Assembly: GCA_040772845.1 (NCBI GenBank)
Contig: JAXGXG010000002.1
Location: 744,001-808,000 of the forward strand
Origin: PWXP01 sp040772845
Lineage (GTDB): Bacteria; Planctomycetota; Planctomycetia; Pirellulales; Thermoguttaceae
DNA length: 64,000 bases
Direction of reading: 5' to 3'
Part shown: positions 17,142-26,806 of the stretch, in pieces
Layout of the letters: the number at the start of each line of letters is the position of its first letter
How positions within the stretch are numbered: position 1 is the stretch's first letter
The notes under the pieces: generated by a model
What the model saw: only the letters and a program-made list of their open reading frames with translations
Told to the model about the DNA's origin: nothing
The model's database searches: none
Translations under genes and position numbers: made by a program

Positions 17142-17650
17142 TCGATGTACTGCCACTTGTGTTCTTCAAAGGTGTAAACGTTCCGGCCGTAAGGTGGCGC
17201 AACATACCAAACAAGCAAAGGGTGCCCCTCCATGTACTGGTAAGTAAACTCGTTATAATAGATGCTGTACCTTGCACGTGGCACGAATGGTATGTACATA
17301 GGCACGAGTTCATGAAGACTCTTCGGGAATGCACTATTGGCAGCGTGAAACTCTTCACAAGCAGTGATGATTTCCTGAACATTTGCGGCCCCAATGCGAT
17401 ATTGGACAGCATAATTGGCCAAAACGAGAATCAACGTTATCGGCGGAACTGCGATCCTGAAGCAAGCGAGTCGCCAACCGGGACGTTGAATTGCATTCTT
17501 CAAGATGCTGAACATGAACCAAATCGGACAGATGAGGCATGACCAGCCAATGGCTCCGAACATGATTGCATCCATGAATAACAAAGCAATCGCGGTGACA
17601 ATAGTCCATCTCATACCAAAACGTGACCACGCATTATGTGCATTGGACAT
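17138..17650 (-). CDS. Membrane protein, candidate immunity protein of a lost Rhs tip
   Basis: A 170-residue protein with three hydrophobic segments in its first half (WTIVTAIALLFMDAIMFGAIG, LICPIWFMFSIL, IAVPPITLILVLANYAV). A soluble C-terminal half follows (IITACEEFHAANSAFPKSL, LVPMYIPFVPRARYSIYYN). The soluble half resembles the pilin-like or immunity-like modules often found next to Rhs toxins, but I do not recognise a named family. The start is ATG at 17650 after AAGGGA; upstream ATG codons exist. It follows a truncated tip (17735-17864) by 84 bases on the same strand, the order expected for toxin then immunity. Its stop codon is formed by the palindromic element. Confidence 0.55.
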   Translation of the reverse strand: MSNAHNAWSRFGMRWTIVTAIALLFMDAIMFGAIGWSCLICPIWFMFSILKNAIQRPGWRLACFRIAVPPITLILVLANYAVQYRIGAANVQEIITACEEFHAANSAFPKSLHELVPMYIPFVPRARYSIYYNEFTYQYMEGHPLLVWYVAPPYGRNVYTFEEHKWQYID

Positions 17651-17734
17651 CGACGTTACATTCCCTTCTTGCGTCTGACCTAGCAGTCCGTGTGAATGCG
17701 TTTTGCATTCCAAGGTGCTCCGTGAAGGTTTAGG

Positions 17735-17864
17735 TCAAGGATCGATCCATTCCAGGAAAGACTTCCATTCCGGAGAGCCCATAATGAACTCGGTAGGGTA
17801 CCAGAACGCTGCCCGTGCACCCCTAAATGCCCAATAGATTTGGGCCGTTGTTACGGGGGACGGT
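17735..17864 (-). pseudogene. 3' remnant of a protein-coding gene cut by the insertion sequence (possible Rhs toxin tip)
   Basis: Reading leftwards from about 17864, an open frame ends in ARAAFWYPTEFIMGSPEWKS and then FLEWIDP before TGA at 17735-17737. The composition (aromatic-rich, no low complexity) looks like a real protein C-terminus. It breaks off near TGTGTCCGCTACG at about 17865, where the integrase element begins. Its place directly before a membrane immunity-like gene suggests the end of a polymorphic toxin. The protein family is not identifiable from about 40 residues. Confidence 0.45.
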
Positions 17865-17872
17865 TGTGTCCG

Positions 17873-19135
17873 CTACGTAATTCTTGCCGATTTCTTGGGT
17901 TTTAGTGGTAGGGTAATGAACCTCCATTTCGTGGATAAATAGCCGTGCTCGACGAGAGCGCGGCGGATAACGCGACGATGCTGGGCGGCCGTGTCGGCCG
18001 CGGTCAACGGTAGTTGGGATGTCGATTCTATGTCTTGGTGTATTTGAGCCGCCAGATTCTCGGCTGTCAAGCGGAAGCCGTCGCGCTCCGACTCGCTGAT
18101 CGGCGCGCGCGATTCCCACTGTTCAAGCGGCGTCGGGCGGCCGTAGCCGTCCGGGTAGTGGAAGGCGTTGCTCTGCCGACGCGCCGCCTCCACGTCATCC
18201 GAGGTCCAGAAGCCTGCATGGCCGGCCAGGGCGGCCTGGTGATGCGTGCGGGTGGCCAGGGCGCCGTTGCCGGCCTCGCAACTGCCGTTGTAGCGCGGGG
18301 TGCGCGCCGGCGAGAGAAGCGGGATCACCCGCCAGTCGGCCAGCAGGCTGACCACCTCGCCCTTGAACGCTGAGCCGTTGTCGCTCTTGAGCACCAACGG
18401 CGCGCCGAACTCGACGAACAGCGACCGAAGCGCGCCGCGGGTGGTCGCCGCCGTTTCGTCCGGAACGGGCAGCCAGTCGAGCGTCATGCCGCTGGCCAGG
18501 TCACGTACGGCGAGCACGGCCGGGTAGATGCCGTCAACCGGCGTGGGCGGCTTCACGTGGTCCATCGCCCACACGCGGCCCGGCGCATGCCAGGTGAGCT
18601 GCTCCAGCGCCACGCGGTTGTGACGCCGGTACACGTCCCAATACGCCTGCCGCAGATCGACGAGTTGGCACGGCGGCACGGTGGGGAAGACGGTGCGCAG
18701 GGCGGGGATGCCGATGCCCGGCCCCAGGTCGCGAATCGCCTCCAACACGCCGCGGCGGGTCTCCGGCGGCGACTCGCCGCACGGCCGGCCCCGCGGCTGG
18801 CAGGCGAGCGTCCCGCACCGTTCCCGTTGGAACCAGTCGGCAAGCGTGCGCGGACGCAGTTCCAGCCGACGCGCCGCTTCACGGCATGCGATGCCGTCCC
18901 GTTTCAAGGCGGCGGCATACGCCGCCGCGGCGCGGCGGGCATGGTACTCCCGCTCGCGGCGGGAACGCTGCCGCGCGGCCCCTTCGTCGCGGCGGGAGCG
19001 CGAGGCGATCACCGCGATGTTCGGCAGCTTCTCGCGTTGCCCGTTGCGCTCCACGTCGATCACCTCAACCACGTCAACCACGTTACCCACGTCCGCCACC
19101 TCAACCACGTCCGCCACCTCTACCACGTCAACCAC
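17873..19135 (-). CDS. Transposase, integrase core (rve) domain
   Basis: A 420-residue DDE transposase of the IS3/IS481-like kind. Residues about 70-115 hold a helix-turn-helix (GIACREAARRLELRPRTLADW). The integrase core carries the three catalytic acids: Asp in VWAMDHVKP, Asp in LKSDNGSAFKG, and Glu in RYNGSCEAGNG, with 34 residues between the last two. The N-terminus is an odd low-complexity run (VDVVEVADVVEVAD) encoded by short GTGGTTGACGTGG-like DNA repeats at about 19056-19140; it may be a slippage product or be skipped by a later start. It begins 14 bases after the HTH gene stops, so the two are translated together. Confidence 0.85.
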   Translation of the reverse strand: MVDVVEVADVVEVADVGNVVDVVEVIDVERNGQREKLPNIAVIASRSRRDEGAARQRSRREREYHARRAAAAYAAALKRDGIACREAARRLELRPRTLADWFQRERCGTLACQPRGRPCGESPPETRRGVLEAIRDLGPGIGIPALRTVFPTVPPCQLVDLRQAYWDVYRRHNRVALEQLTWHAPGRVWAMDHVKPPTPVDGIYPAVLAVRDLASGMTLDWLPVPDETAATTRGALRSLFVEFGAPLVLKSDNGSAFKGEVVSLLADWRVIPLLSPARTPRYNGSCEAGNGALATRTHHQAALAGHAGFWTSDDVEAARRQSNAFHYPDGYGRPTPLEQWESRAPISESERDGFRLTAENLAAQIHQDIESTSQLPLTAADTAAQHRRVIRRALVEHGYLSTKWRFITLPLKPKKSARIT

Positions 19136-19149
19136 CTCGATCGGTTGGG

Positions 19150-19590
19150 CTACCTCGCCCGTTTCGCCCGGCGCACACGCTGCCGGGCCGTCTTCTTGCG
19201 ACGCGGCTTCCCGTGCGTCGTTTTTTCCCCCGGCGACTCTTCGGTCGCCGCCAGCGCCTGGGCGATCTCCAGCCGGGTCTTCAGCGCCTGCTCCTGCAAC
19301 TGCTTTTCAAGAAGCTCGCGCTCCAACTCGGCGATCCGCTGCTGTTCGGCCGACTCCGGACGCGGCGGCCGGCCGATGGGCCGCGGCTCCAGGCGGGCAA
19401 GTCCCGCCTGGAGCGCCTCGGCCCGCAACCGGTAGAACATCGCGTCTTCGATCCCCAGCCGGTCGCACGCCTCGCGAATCGTGATTTTGCCCGCAACCGT
19501 CTGGAGGATCACCTCGAACCGCCGCTTCGCGCGTTGCGATCCGTCCAGATGATGGACCAACCGCGGGCCCACCGGTTTCCGACCTGCCAT
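19150..19590 (-). CDS. HTH transposase accessory protein (OrfA-like)
   Basis: A 146-residue protein: residues about 20-60 are an HTH module (RRFEVILQTVAGKITIREAC, then RLGIEDAMFYRLRAEAL). A proline-rich turn is followed by a coiled coil (QQRIAELERELLEKQLQEQ), then a basic tail rich in Lys and Arg. This fits an OrfA that binds DNA and pairs with the integrase. The start is ATG at 19590, nine bases after AGGAGG. The frame stays open upstream to 20052, but that stretch runs through the GAPDH terminator and is not coding. Confidence 0.7.
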   Translation of the reverse strand: MAGRKPVGPRLVHHLDGSQRAKRRFEVILQTVAGKITIREACDRLGIEDAMFYRLRAEALQAGLARLEPRPIGRPPRPESAEQQRIAELERELLEKQLQEQALKTRLEIAQALAATEESPGEKTTHGKPRRKKTARQRVRRAKRAR

Positions 19591-19604
19591 GGCTCTTGCC
19601 CTCC

Positions 19605-19958
19605 TTAGCCTGCTTCGGGATGCGTTTGGCGGCCGCCTTCGACGGCCGGCGCGGCGGGGATCGGCGAAGCGCGTCCCGCCGGCGCGGTCGCCCCGTCGCC
19701 CGCCGACGTATGTTGTACGCCGGCGCCTTCGGGCGAGGCAAGACGAGTTCGCAGCGTCTCGGCCGCCTTCAGGGCCCGCACGGTCGGCCGACGCTTCTTG
19801 CGCCCCTTGCCGTCGCGCTTCGACCCAGGCTTGCCCTTTCCGGACTCGGGCGGCGGAGGGGCCGCGCTGCGCAAGCCGACGCTTCGCTGCGCGACGCGTA
19901 CCAGGGCTTGCTGCCGGGCGCACTCGCGCTCGGCCTGCCCGAGCTGCTTTTCGAGCAC
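19605..19958 (-). CDS. Possible third small insertion-sequence frame
   Basis: A 117-residue frame starting with GTG at 19958. It opens with an amphipathic helix (VLEKQLGQAERECARQQALV), then a proline- and lysine-rich middle and no recognised domain. It ends 14 bases before the HTH gene. It may be a genuine leading frame of the element or a chance open frame in GC-rich DNA; the helix slightly favours the former. Confidence 0.35.
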   Translation of the reverse strand: MLEKQLGQAERECARQQALVRVAQRSVGLRSAAPPPPESGKGKPGSKRDGKGRKKRRPTVRALKAAETLRTRLASPEGAGVQHTSAGDGATAPAGRASPIPAAPAVEGGRQTHPEAG

Positions 19959-20032
19959 CGCTAAGGCTGAGCACGAGTACGAAGACGGAAGTCGAAGTGC
20001 GGGATGGCTGGGACGGATGCGATTGGCGCAGG

Positions 20033-20067
20033 AAAAAGGCGCCCTGCGGCAAATGCTGCAGGGCGCC
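20033..20067 (-). terminator. Intrinsic terminator of the GAPDH gene
   Basis: On the minus strand GGCGCCCTGC (20067-20058) pairs perfectly with GCAGGGCGCC (20047-20038) around a ten-base loop, followed by TTTTT (20037-20033). It begins 34 bases after the GAPDH stop codon. Confidence 0.9.
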
Positions 20068-20100
20068 GGGAGCGGTTCTACAACTCGAATCAGGCAGGCA

Positions 20101-21120
<1,020 letters not shown>

Positions 21121-21452
21121 AGTGAATCTCCTTGTAAGAAAGCTTGCCCCCAGCGCCTGGGGGGTATCTCGATATTCCCGCTCCACCGCGGGCCTGTTCG
21201 TCCAGTGGAGAGCGCAACATTATACCCGTACGTATCGGCAGGAAAAGGGGCGCTCTCAAATCGGAACGGTTTGCGCCTCTTGTTCGGATTGCCTGCATAG
21301 ACTACACGTTCGGCAAGATTTCGCAAGGCAGGGCAGCTACAATCGGGGGTAACGAATTGCCTTTGATCTTGGAAAATCCCATATTACTGGGTGAGGTTCT
21401 TGCCGACGGCAGGACCGCTCCGGATCGAACCGACCTTGTGAGACATGGAATA

Positions 21453-22613
21453 ATGAATCGCCGTATCGTTCTTGTGCTCGGGGCAATAGCACTTGTAGGG
21501 GGGGCGCTCTTTGCGACCCGCTGGTGGACAGCCAAGGCGCCGCGAGTGTCCGGTTTCATCGAAGCCTACGAAATCCGGCTGGGTTCGCGCGTGGGCGGAC
21601 GCGTGGTGAAAGTCCATGGCGACGAAGGGGATCGTGTAACGGCCGGGGACGTCCTGGTGGAACTCGATCCGTTCGATCTGCTGGCCAGGCAGGCCGAGGT
21701 ACGGGCCCAGTTGGCCGCCAGCGAGGCCGAGTACGAACGGCTGCAACACGGATTTCGCCCGGAAGAGATTGTGCAGGCGCAACAGCGTTATGAAGAACTG
21801 GCGGCGAGGCATAAGGAACTGGTGGACGGTCCTCGGAAGCAAGAGATCGAGGTTGCTCGGCAGCGTCTGGCGGCAGCGCAGGCCCAGGCCACACTTGCCA
21901 AGCAGCAGCACGACCGAAGGGAACAACTGTTCAAGACGAAAGCGATCCCGCGCGACGAAATGGACCAGGCAATTGCCGAATTGAGCGTTGCGCAGCGGAC
22001 CGCGGCGGTACGGCAGGAGGAGTTGAACCTGCTTCTGGAAGGGACCCGGCCGGAAACGATTGCCGCGGCCCGAGCCCAGATGGAGGCCGCCAAGGCGGCC
22101 TGGGAGCTTCACAAGAGCGGGTATCGCAAGGAGGACATCGCCCAAGCGAAGGCCCAGGTCGATGCGGCGCGGGCGGCACTGGACGTGATTGACAGCCAGT
22201 TGAAGGAACTGAGCATTCGGGCCCCGATCGATGGCGTGATCGAAACCATGGACCTTCGGCCGGGCGATCTGGTTGGGGCCGGCGTTCCGGTCATGTCGAT
22301 GTTCGACACATCGGAACTGTGGGTGCGTTCCTACCTGCCGGCCGACCTTCACCTGAAAATCGGCCAGCAATTGCCGGTTACGGTCGATGGCTTTCCCGGG
22401 CGGCATTTCCGGGGCGAGGTGACCTACATTGCCCGCGAGGCGGAATTCACTCCGATGAACGTACAGACGCCGGAGGAGCGTGCGAAGCAGGTGTTTCGCT
22501 TCAAGGTAACATTGCGCGAGGGCTTTGAAGAACTCCGGCCCGGCATGCTGGCCGATGTCTGGCTGCCGGAACCCCAGAAACGCACGGATGAGCCGGGGGC
22601 TTCGCATGAGTGA
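21453..22613 (+). CDS. HlyD-type membrane fusion protein of an ABC exporter
   Basis: A 386-residue periplasmic adaptor anchored by one N-terminal helix (VLVLGAIALVGGALFATRWW). The half-lipoyl motif GRVVKVHGDEGDRVTAGDVL and its partner LSIRAPIDGVIETMDLRPGD flank a long alpha-helical hairpin rich in Ala, Gln, Glu and Arg (residues about 85-215). A beta-barrel region follows (SELWVRSYLPADLHLKIGQQ). It bridges an inner-membrane ABC transporter towards the outer membrane. Its TGA stop overlaps the ATG of the ABC gene by eight bases, so the two are translationally coupled. No outer-membrane TolC-like gene follows here. Confidence 0.9.
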   Translation: MNRRIVLVLGAIALVGGALFATRWWTAKAPRVSGFIEAYEIRLGSRVGGRVVKVHGDEGDRVTAGDVLVELDPFDLLARQAEVRAQLAASEAEYERLQHGFRPEEIVQAQQRYEELAARHKELVDGPRKQEIEVARQRLAAAQAQATLAKQQHDRREQLFKTKAIPRDEMDQAIAELSVAQRTAAVRQEELNLLLEGTRPETIAAARAQMEAAKAAWELHKSGYRKEDIAQAKAQVDAARAALDVIDSQLKELSIRAPIDGVIETMDLRPGDLVGAGVPVMSMFDTSELWVRSYLPADLHLKIGQQLPVTVDGFPGRHFRGEVTYIAREAEFTPMNVQTPEERAKQVFRFKVTLREGFEELRPGMLADVWLPEPQKRTDEPGASHE

Positions 22614-24819
22614 TCTGGCGATTCAGTGTGCCGGACTCTCTCGGCGCTTCGGCAACCTGGTCGCCGTCGAAGACGTTTCGTTCCAGGTGCAGCGGGGATC
22701 GATTTTCGGACTGCTTGGCCCGAATGGCAGCGGGAAGTCGACGATTATCCGCATGTTGTGCGGCGTGCTGGAGCCAAGCGGCGGCGATGCCTCGGTTCTG
22801 GGATTCAACGTGCGCACCGATCCGGAGGAGATCAAGCGGCGTATCGGTTACATGTCGCAGAAGTTCAGTCTCTATGCCGACCTGTCGGTGCGCGAGAACC
22901 TGGATTTCTACGGCGGCGTTTACGGATTGGACAATTCTCGCCTGGCGGAACGGCGAGATGCCGTTCTGGGCCTGACCAATCTGGAAAACCGAATGGACCA
23001 GCTTGCCGGGACACTTTCGGGTGGATGGAAACAGCGGCTTGCGCTGGCGTGTTCGCTGATCCACGAGCCGCAGGTGGTATTCCTGGACGAGCCTACAGCG
23101 GGAATCGATCCGGTGGCGCGCCGGCAGCTTTGGGATTTGCTGTTCGAGCTTTCGGGGCGGGGCGTGACGTTTTTCGTGACGACCCATTACATGGACGAGG
23201 CCGAGCGGTGCAGTCAGGTCGGTTACATCTACCAGTCGCGGCTGCTGGTGGTCGGAGATACGGATGCGTTGAAGGGACTGCCGGAGGTTACGCCGAACGG
23301 GATGCGACGCTGGGAGCTGGTCGTTCCTCAGCCGGCCCAGCAGTTGCTCGAGATGCGGCAGACCGATGGCGTGGAAGACGCGACGCTTTTTGGCGAGACC
23401 ATCCACGCCCTGGTAGACAACCGCCTGAGCCACGACGATCTGTTGCGACAGATCGACGTACCGGCGGAAGATGCCGAGATTCGAGAGATCCCACCGACGC
23501 TGGAAGACGTATTCGTCATGCTGACCGGTCAGGCGGAACGGCGGCGCAATGCCGGCGAACCGGTGGGGGCTACGCGGCGATTGGGTGAACAACAGGAACC
23601 GTCTGCAGAAGGTGGCCGATCGGAACCTGCCGAAGAGCCGCCGGCGGAACCGGCCCCGCGACACGGCCGGGGCGCGGAAGGTTTCTGGGCAATTGCCGTC
23701 AAGGAGTTTGCGCACATTCGCCGCCAGCCGGCCACGCTGTTCTTCCTTCTTGTCGTGCCTGTGATGCAGACGATCATTTTCGGGTTTGCCATCGATGTAC
23801 AGATCGAGCATATCCCCACGGTTGTCTTCGACATGGATGGACGTCGCCATGCTCGCGATCTGATCGAACGGTTCGAGAACACGCGTAAGTTTACGATTGT
23901 CGAGTACGCTTCTGACCAAGACGAGTTCCGCCGCGCCATGACTTCCGGCCGGGCCAAAGTGGGGATTCGCATTCCGCCGAAATACAGCGACGCCTTGGTC
24001 CGGGGGCGCCAGGCCCAGGTACAGGTGTTGGTGGATGGCAGCGATTCGCAAGTGGCGACCACGGCCCAAAACGCGGCCCAGTTGCTTGGCGTGAATCTGT
24101 CGTTTCAACTTGCCCGCAGCAAGGCGGAAGGGTTGACCGTGGCCCCCTCGCGCGACGACGCCGGCCACCTTGCCATGCCTGTAGAGATTCGGCCTCGTCT
24201 GCTTTACAACCCGGCGCTGGAAAGCGCACGCTTTTTCGTACCGGGACTGGTGGGCATCATCTTGCAGCTTGTGGCCATGTTTCTCACCTCGTTTGCCATC
24301 GTACGGGAACGGGAATTGGGAACGCTCGAACAACTATTCGTTACGCCTGTCGGCCGGATTGGGCTGATGCTCGGCAAACTGGCGCCGTATGCCGTGCTTG
24401 GTTTCCTTGAGACACTGGTTGTGCTGTCGGTGATGGTCTATCTGTTCGAGGTGCCGATCCATGGGAGTATCTCGCTTCTGCTTGGGCTGTGCGGGCTGTT
24501 TCTGGTATGTGCCCTTGGGCTTGGCCTGCTGATTTCGACACTGGCGAAGACGCAGGTGGCGGCCCTCATGTTGGCCTTCATCGTCATGCTGCCGTCCGTT
24601 CTCCTTTCGGGGTTCATGTTCCCGCGCAGCGAAATGCCGACCATTATCTATGTATTCACGTTCGCGATACCAGTCACCTATTTCATTGAGATTCTGCGAG
24701 GCATTGTGCTGCGTGGCGCCGATGCGTTGGATCTCGCCGTACCCATTGCGGGGCTGACAATCTGCACCCTGGCCATTCTCAGCCTGTCGATTGCACGATT
24801 CCGAAAGCAGTTGGGATGA
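22606..24819 (+). CDS. ABC exporter with ATPase and ABC-2 permease fused in one chain
   Basis: A 737-residue protein. Residues 1-235 are the ATPase: Walker A GPNGSGKST near 38-46, signature LSGGWKQRLALACS near 138, Walker B VVFLDEPTAG, and a switch His in VTTHYMDEAE. A charged, Pro/Glu-rich linker spans about 310-350. The rest is an ABC-2 permease with a first helix (ATLFFLLVVPVMQTIIFGFA), a large periplasmic loop with IEHIPTVVFDMD, and five more helices (GIILQLVAMFLTSFAIVRER, LLGLCGLFLVCALGLGLLIS). One chain of each type suggests a homodimeric exporter of the DrrAB/YhhJ kind. Coupled to the HlyD gene; the substrate is unknown. The start is the ATG overlapping the previous stop. Confidence 0.92.
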   Translation: MSDLAIQCAGLSRRFGNLVAVEDVSFQVQRGSIFGLLGPNGSGKSTIIRMLCGVLEPSGGDASVLGFNVRTDPEEIKRRIGYMSQKFSLYADLSVRENLDFYGGVYGLDNSRLAERRDAVLGLTNLENRMDQLAGTLSGGWKQRLALACSLIHEPQVVFLDEPTAGIDPVARRQLWDLLFELSGRGVTFFVTTHYMDEAERCSQVGYIYQSRLLVVGDTDALKGLPEVTPNGMRRWELVVPQPAQQLLEMRQTDGVEDATLFGETIHALVDNRLSHDDLLRQIDVPAEDAEIREIPPTLEDVFVMLTGQAERRRNAGEPVGATRRLGEQQEPSAEGGRSEPAEEPPAEPAPRHGRGAEGFWAIAVKEFAHIRRQPATLFFLLVVPVMQTIIFGFAIDVQIEHIPTVVFDMDGRRHARDLIERFENTRKFTIVEYASDQDEFRRAMTSGRAKVGIRIPPKYSDALVRGRQAQVQVLVDGSDSQVATTAQNAAQLLGVNLSFQLARSKAEGLTVAPSRDDAGHLAMPVEIRPRLLYNPALESARFFVPGLVGIILQLVAMFLTSFAIVRERELGTLEQLFVTPVGRIGLMLGKLAPYAVLGFLETLVVLSVMVYLFEVPIHGSISLLLGLCGLFLVCALGLGLLISTLAKTQVAALMLAFIVMLPSVLLSGFMFPRSEMPTIIYVFTFAIPVTYFIEILRGIVLRGADALDLAVPIAGLTICTLAILSLSIARFRKQLG

Positions 24820-24921
24820 TCGCGACGCCTTTCCTGGCGGTTGCCAATTCGGTATACTTGTGTATAGGAATTCAGTTATGCTGCCGATCACCGGTTCCCC
24901 ACGCACGAAGGATGTTTGTTT

Positions 24922-26718
24922 ATGATTTCGCACCACCGCGTCTGCGTCCTCGTCCTGTTCATGCTCCTGGGGCGTCAGCAGATGCTTCCGGTCTCGGTTG
25001 AGGCGGCACAGGCGGGGGCTGTTCAGGGGTATGCCGAATTCGAGACGCTTCGGATTCAGCTTGAGAAGATCGCTCGGTCACCGCTGGCAACACTATCGAC
25101 GCTGGCTCGCACGCGGGAAGGACGCGAGGTGTTCCTGCTCACCATTGGCGACGGCAAGATCGACAATCGGCCGGGAATCCTGGTCCTTGGCGGCGTCGAT
25201 GCAACGCAGCTTGTCGGCAGCGAGTTGGCCGTACGCATGGCAAGGCAACTTGTGGAACGGGCAGGCGAAGACAAGGCAACGGCTCGGCTTCTGGAGCAGG
25301 TGACGTTCTACATCATCCCGCGCACATCGCCCGACGCATGCGAGCTGTTCTTCGATAAACCAAGCAACGAACGAACCACCAACACCCGCCCAATCGACGA
25401 CGACAACGATGGCCGCATCGATGAAGACGGGCCGGACGATCTGAACGGCGACGGCTGGATCACGGCGATGCGAGTCGAGGAACCGGGCGGGCCGTACATA
25501 ACACACCCGGACGATGCGCGTGTCATGATCCTTGCCGATCCGAAGAAGGGCGAGCGAGGGCGGTGGTCGTTGTATGTCGAAGGCGTCGACAACGACGGAG
25601 ATGGCAGGCTGAACGAGGATCCTGCGGGCGGCGTGGCATTCGATCGGAACTTCAGCTTCAATTACGCGTATTTCGAGGCGGGGGCTGGGCCGTATCAGGT
25701 AAGCGAGCCGGAGACACAGGCGGTGGCCGAGTTCGCGTTTGCACACCGCAACATCGCCATCGTTGTAACGCTTACCGGGCAAGATAACCTCTTCCACCTT
25801 CCGAAAAGTGAGCCGTCGGAGAAGCAGGGGGATATCAAAACCAAATTGCTCGAAGCCGACAGCCCGTATCTCGAACGTATGGCTGAAGTCTACCGGGAGT
25901 TGCGAGGAAAAGGCGACGTTCCGAGTTCACCGAACGGTGAAGGCGCCGTCAGCGACTGGGCCTATTTTCATTACGGCCGTTGGTGCCTGGCCGCACGCCC
26001 ATGGTGGATCCCCGAGCCACAAGCAGAAGAGCCTGAAGGCGATGCCGCTAAGGAGGAGACGTCTGAAGAGACCGATCCGGACGACAGTTCGAGCGACACA
26101 TCTTCGGACAAGACGACTGCCAAGAAGCCGGGGGAGGACAAGGCCGATGATGACAAGCGAGGTCAGGACGACCTCCGCGCATTGGCCTGGTTCAAAGAGG
26201 AGGAGATCGACGGTTTCGTGCCCTGGCAACGGATCGAGCATCCCGAGTTTCCTGACCGGCGAGTGGAAGTGGGTGGGTTCAAAGCCTATCTTCGCACCTG
26301 CCCGCCGCTGGGATCCCTTGCCGGACTCGATGGCAAGTACGTCGACTTCCTCTGCCGCGTGGCCAAGATGATGCCCAAGCTGAAGATCGCCGACGTGAAG
26401 GCCGAATCGCTTGGCGGCGATGTATGGCGGATCGAGGCGACGGTCACGAATGAAGGCGAATTGCCCACGTTGCCTGCCATGGGGGAGATCAGCCGGCACA
26501 CGCAGCCGGTGCAAGTTGCTTTGGAGATGCCGAAGAGCGCAACGCTGGTCACTGGCTATGCACGGCGGCAATTGCCTACACTGCCCGGCAGCGGTGGGCA
26601 TGCGAAGGAAACATGGCTGGTGCGTATGCCGGCCAGCGCAGTGAACAAACTTCGCGTGCGCGCGTGGGCGCCGGCGGTTGGCGGTGTGAAGAAGGCCGTC
26701 CGACCAGGGGGGGCGTAG
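24922..26718 (+). CDS. Secreted M14 carboxypeptidase-like protein lacking all zinc ligands
   Basis: A 598-residue exported protein with the M14 scaffold, paralogous to the enzyme at 27621. Aligned with it, the HxxE zinc motif (GGIHGNE) has become GGVDATQ (Asp93, Gln96). The third ligand SYHN has become LTGQ, the substrate-binding NR of DPNRDW is NF in DRNFSF, and the general-base Glu position is Trp. It is therefore predicted inactive as a peptidase. Two Ca-loop-like inserts, DDDNDGRIDEDGPDDLNGDG and DNDGDGRLNEDPAGG, are shared with the paralogue. An acidic Ser/Asp/Glu-rich linker lies near 385-425. The start is ATG at 24922 after AAGGA. Confidence 0.85.
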   Translation: MISHHRVCVLVLFMLLGRQQMLPVSVEAAQAGAVQGYAEFETLRIQLEKIARSPLATLSTLARTREGREVFLLTIGDGKIDNRPGILVLGGVDATQLVGSELAVRMARQLVERAGEDKATARLLEQVTFYIIPRTSPDACELFFDKPSNERTTNTRPIDDDNDGRIDEDGPDDLNGDGWITAMRVEEPGGPYITHPDDARVMILADPKKGERGRWSLYVEGVDNDGDGRLNEDPAGGVAFDRNFSFNYAYFEAGAGPYQVSEPETQAVAEFAFAHRNIAIVVTLTGQDNLFHLPKSEPSEKQGDIKTKLLEADSPYLERMAEVYRELRGKGDVPSSPNGEGAVSDWAYFHYGRWCLAARPWWIPEPQAEEPEGDAAKEETSEETDPDDSSSDTSSDKTTAKKPGEDKADDDKRGQDDLRALAWFKEEEIDGFVPWQRIEHPEFPDRRVEVGGFKAYLRTCPPLGSLAGLDGKYVDFLCRVAKMMPKLKIADVKAESLGGDVWRIEATVTNEGELPTLPAMGEISRHTQPVQVALEMPKSATLVTGYARRQLPTLPGSGGHAKETWLVRMPASAVNKLRVRAWAPAVGGVKKAVRPGGA

Positions 26719-26806
26719 GTGCGGGAGACAGTGCCACGGTATAATGGAACACAAAGCGTGTTGCCGGAGAAACGCTTGAGCCTGTTCATTTTTTGAGGAG
26801 TCCATC

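Larger units (their letters stand above)
17865..20030 (-). mobile_element. Insertion sequence with DDE-integrase transposase; ends approximate
   Basis: The element holds an integrase-core transposase, an HTH protein with its own AGGAGG site and perhaps a third small frame, all reading leftwards. The left edge is placed at TGTGTCCGCTACG because a foreign reading frame breaks there. The right edge must lie between the last element frame (19958) and the GAPDH terminator (20033). I found no matching terminal inverted repeat at the right side, so that end may be lost. Confidence 0.6.

Noticed and set aside
19591..20052. N-terminal extension of the HTH protein up to 20052
   Set aside because: It runs through the perfect GAPDH terminator and low-complexity Arg-rich sequence; AGGAGG before ATG 19590 marks the true start.
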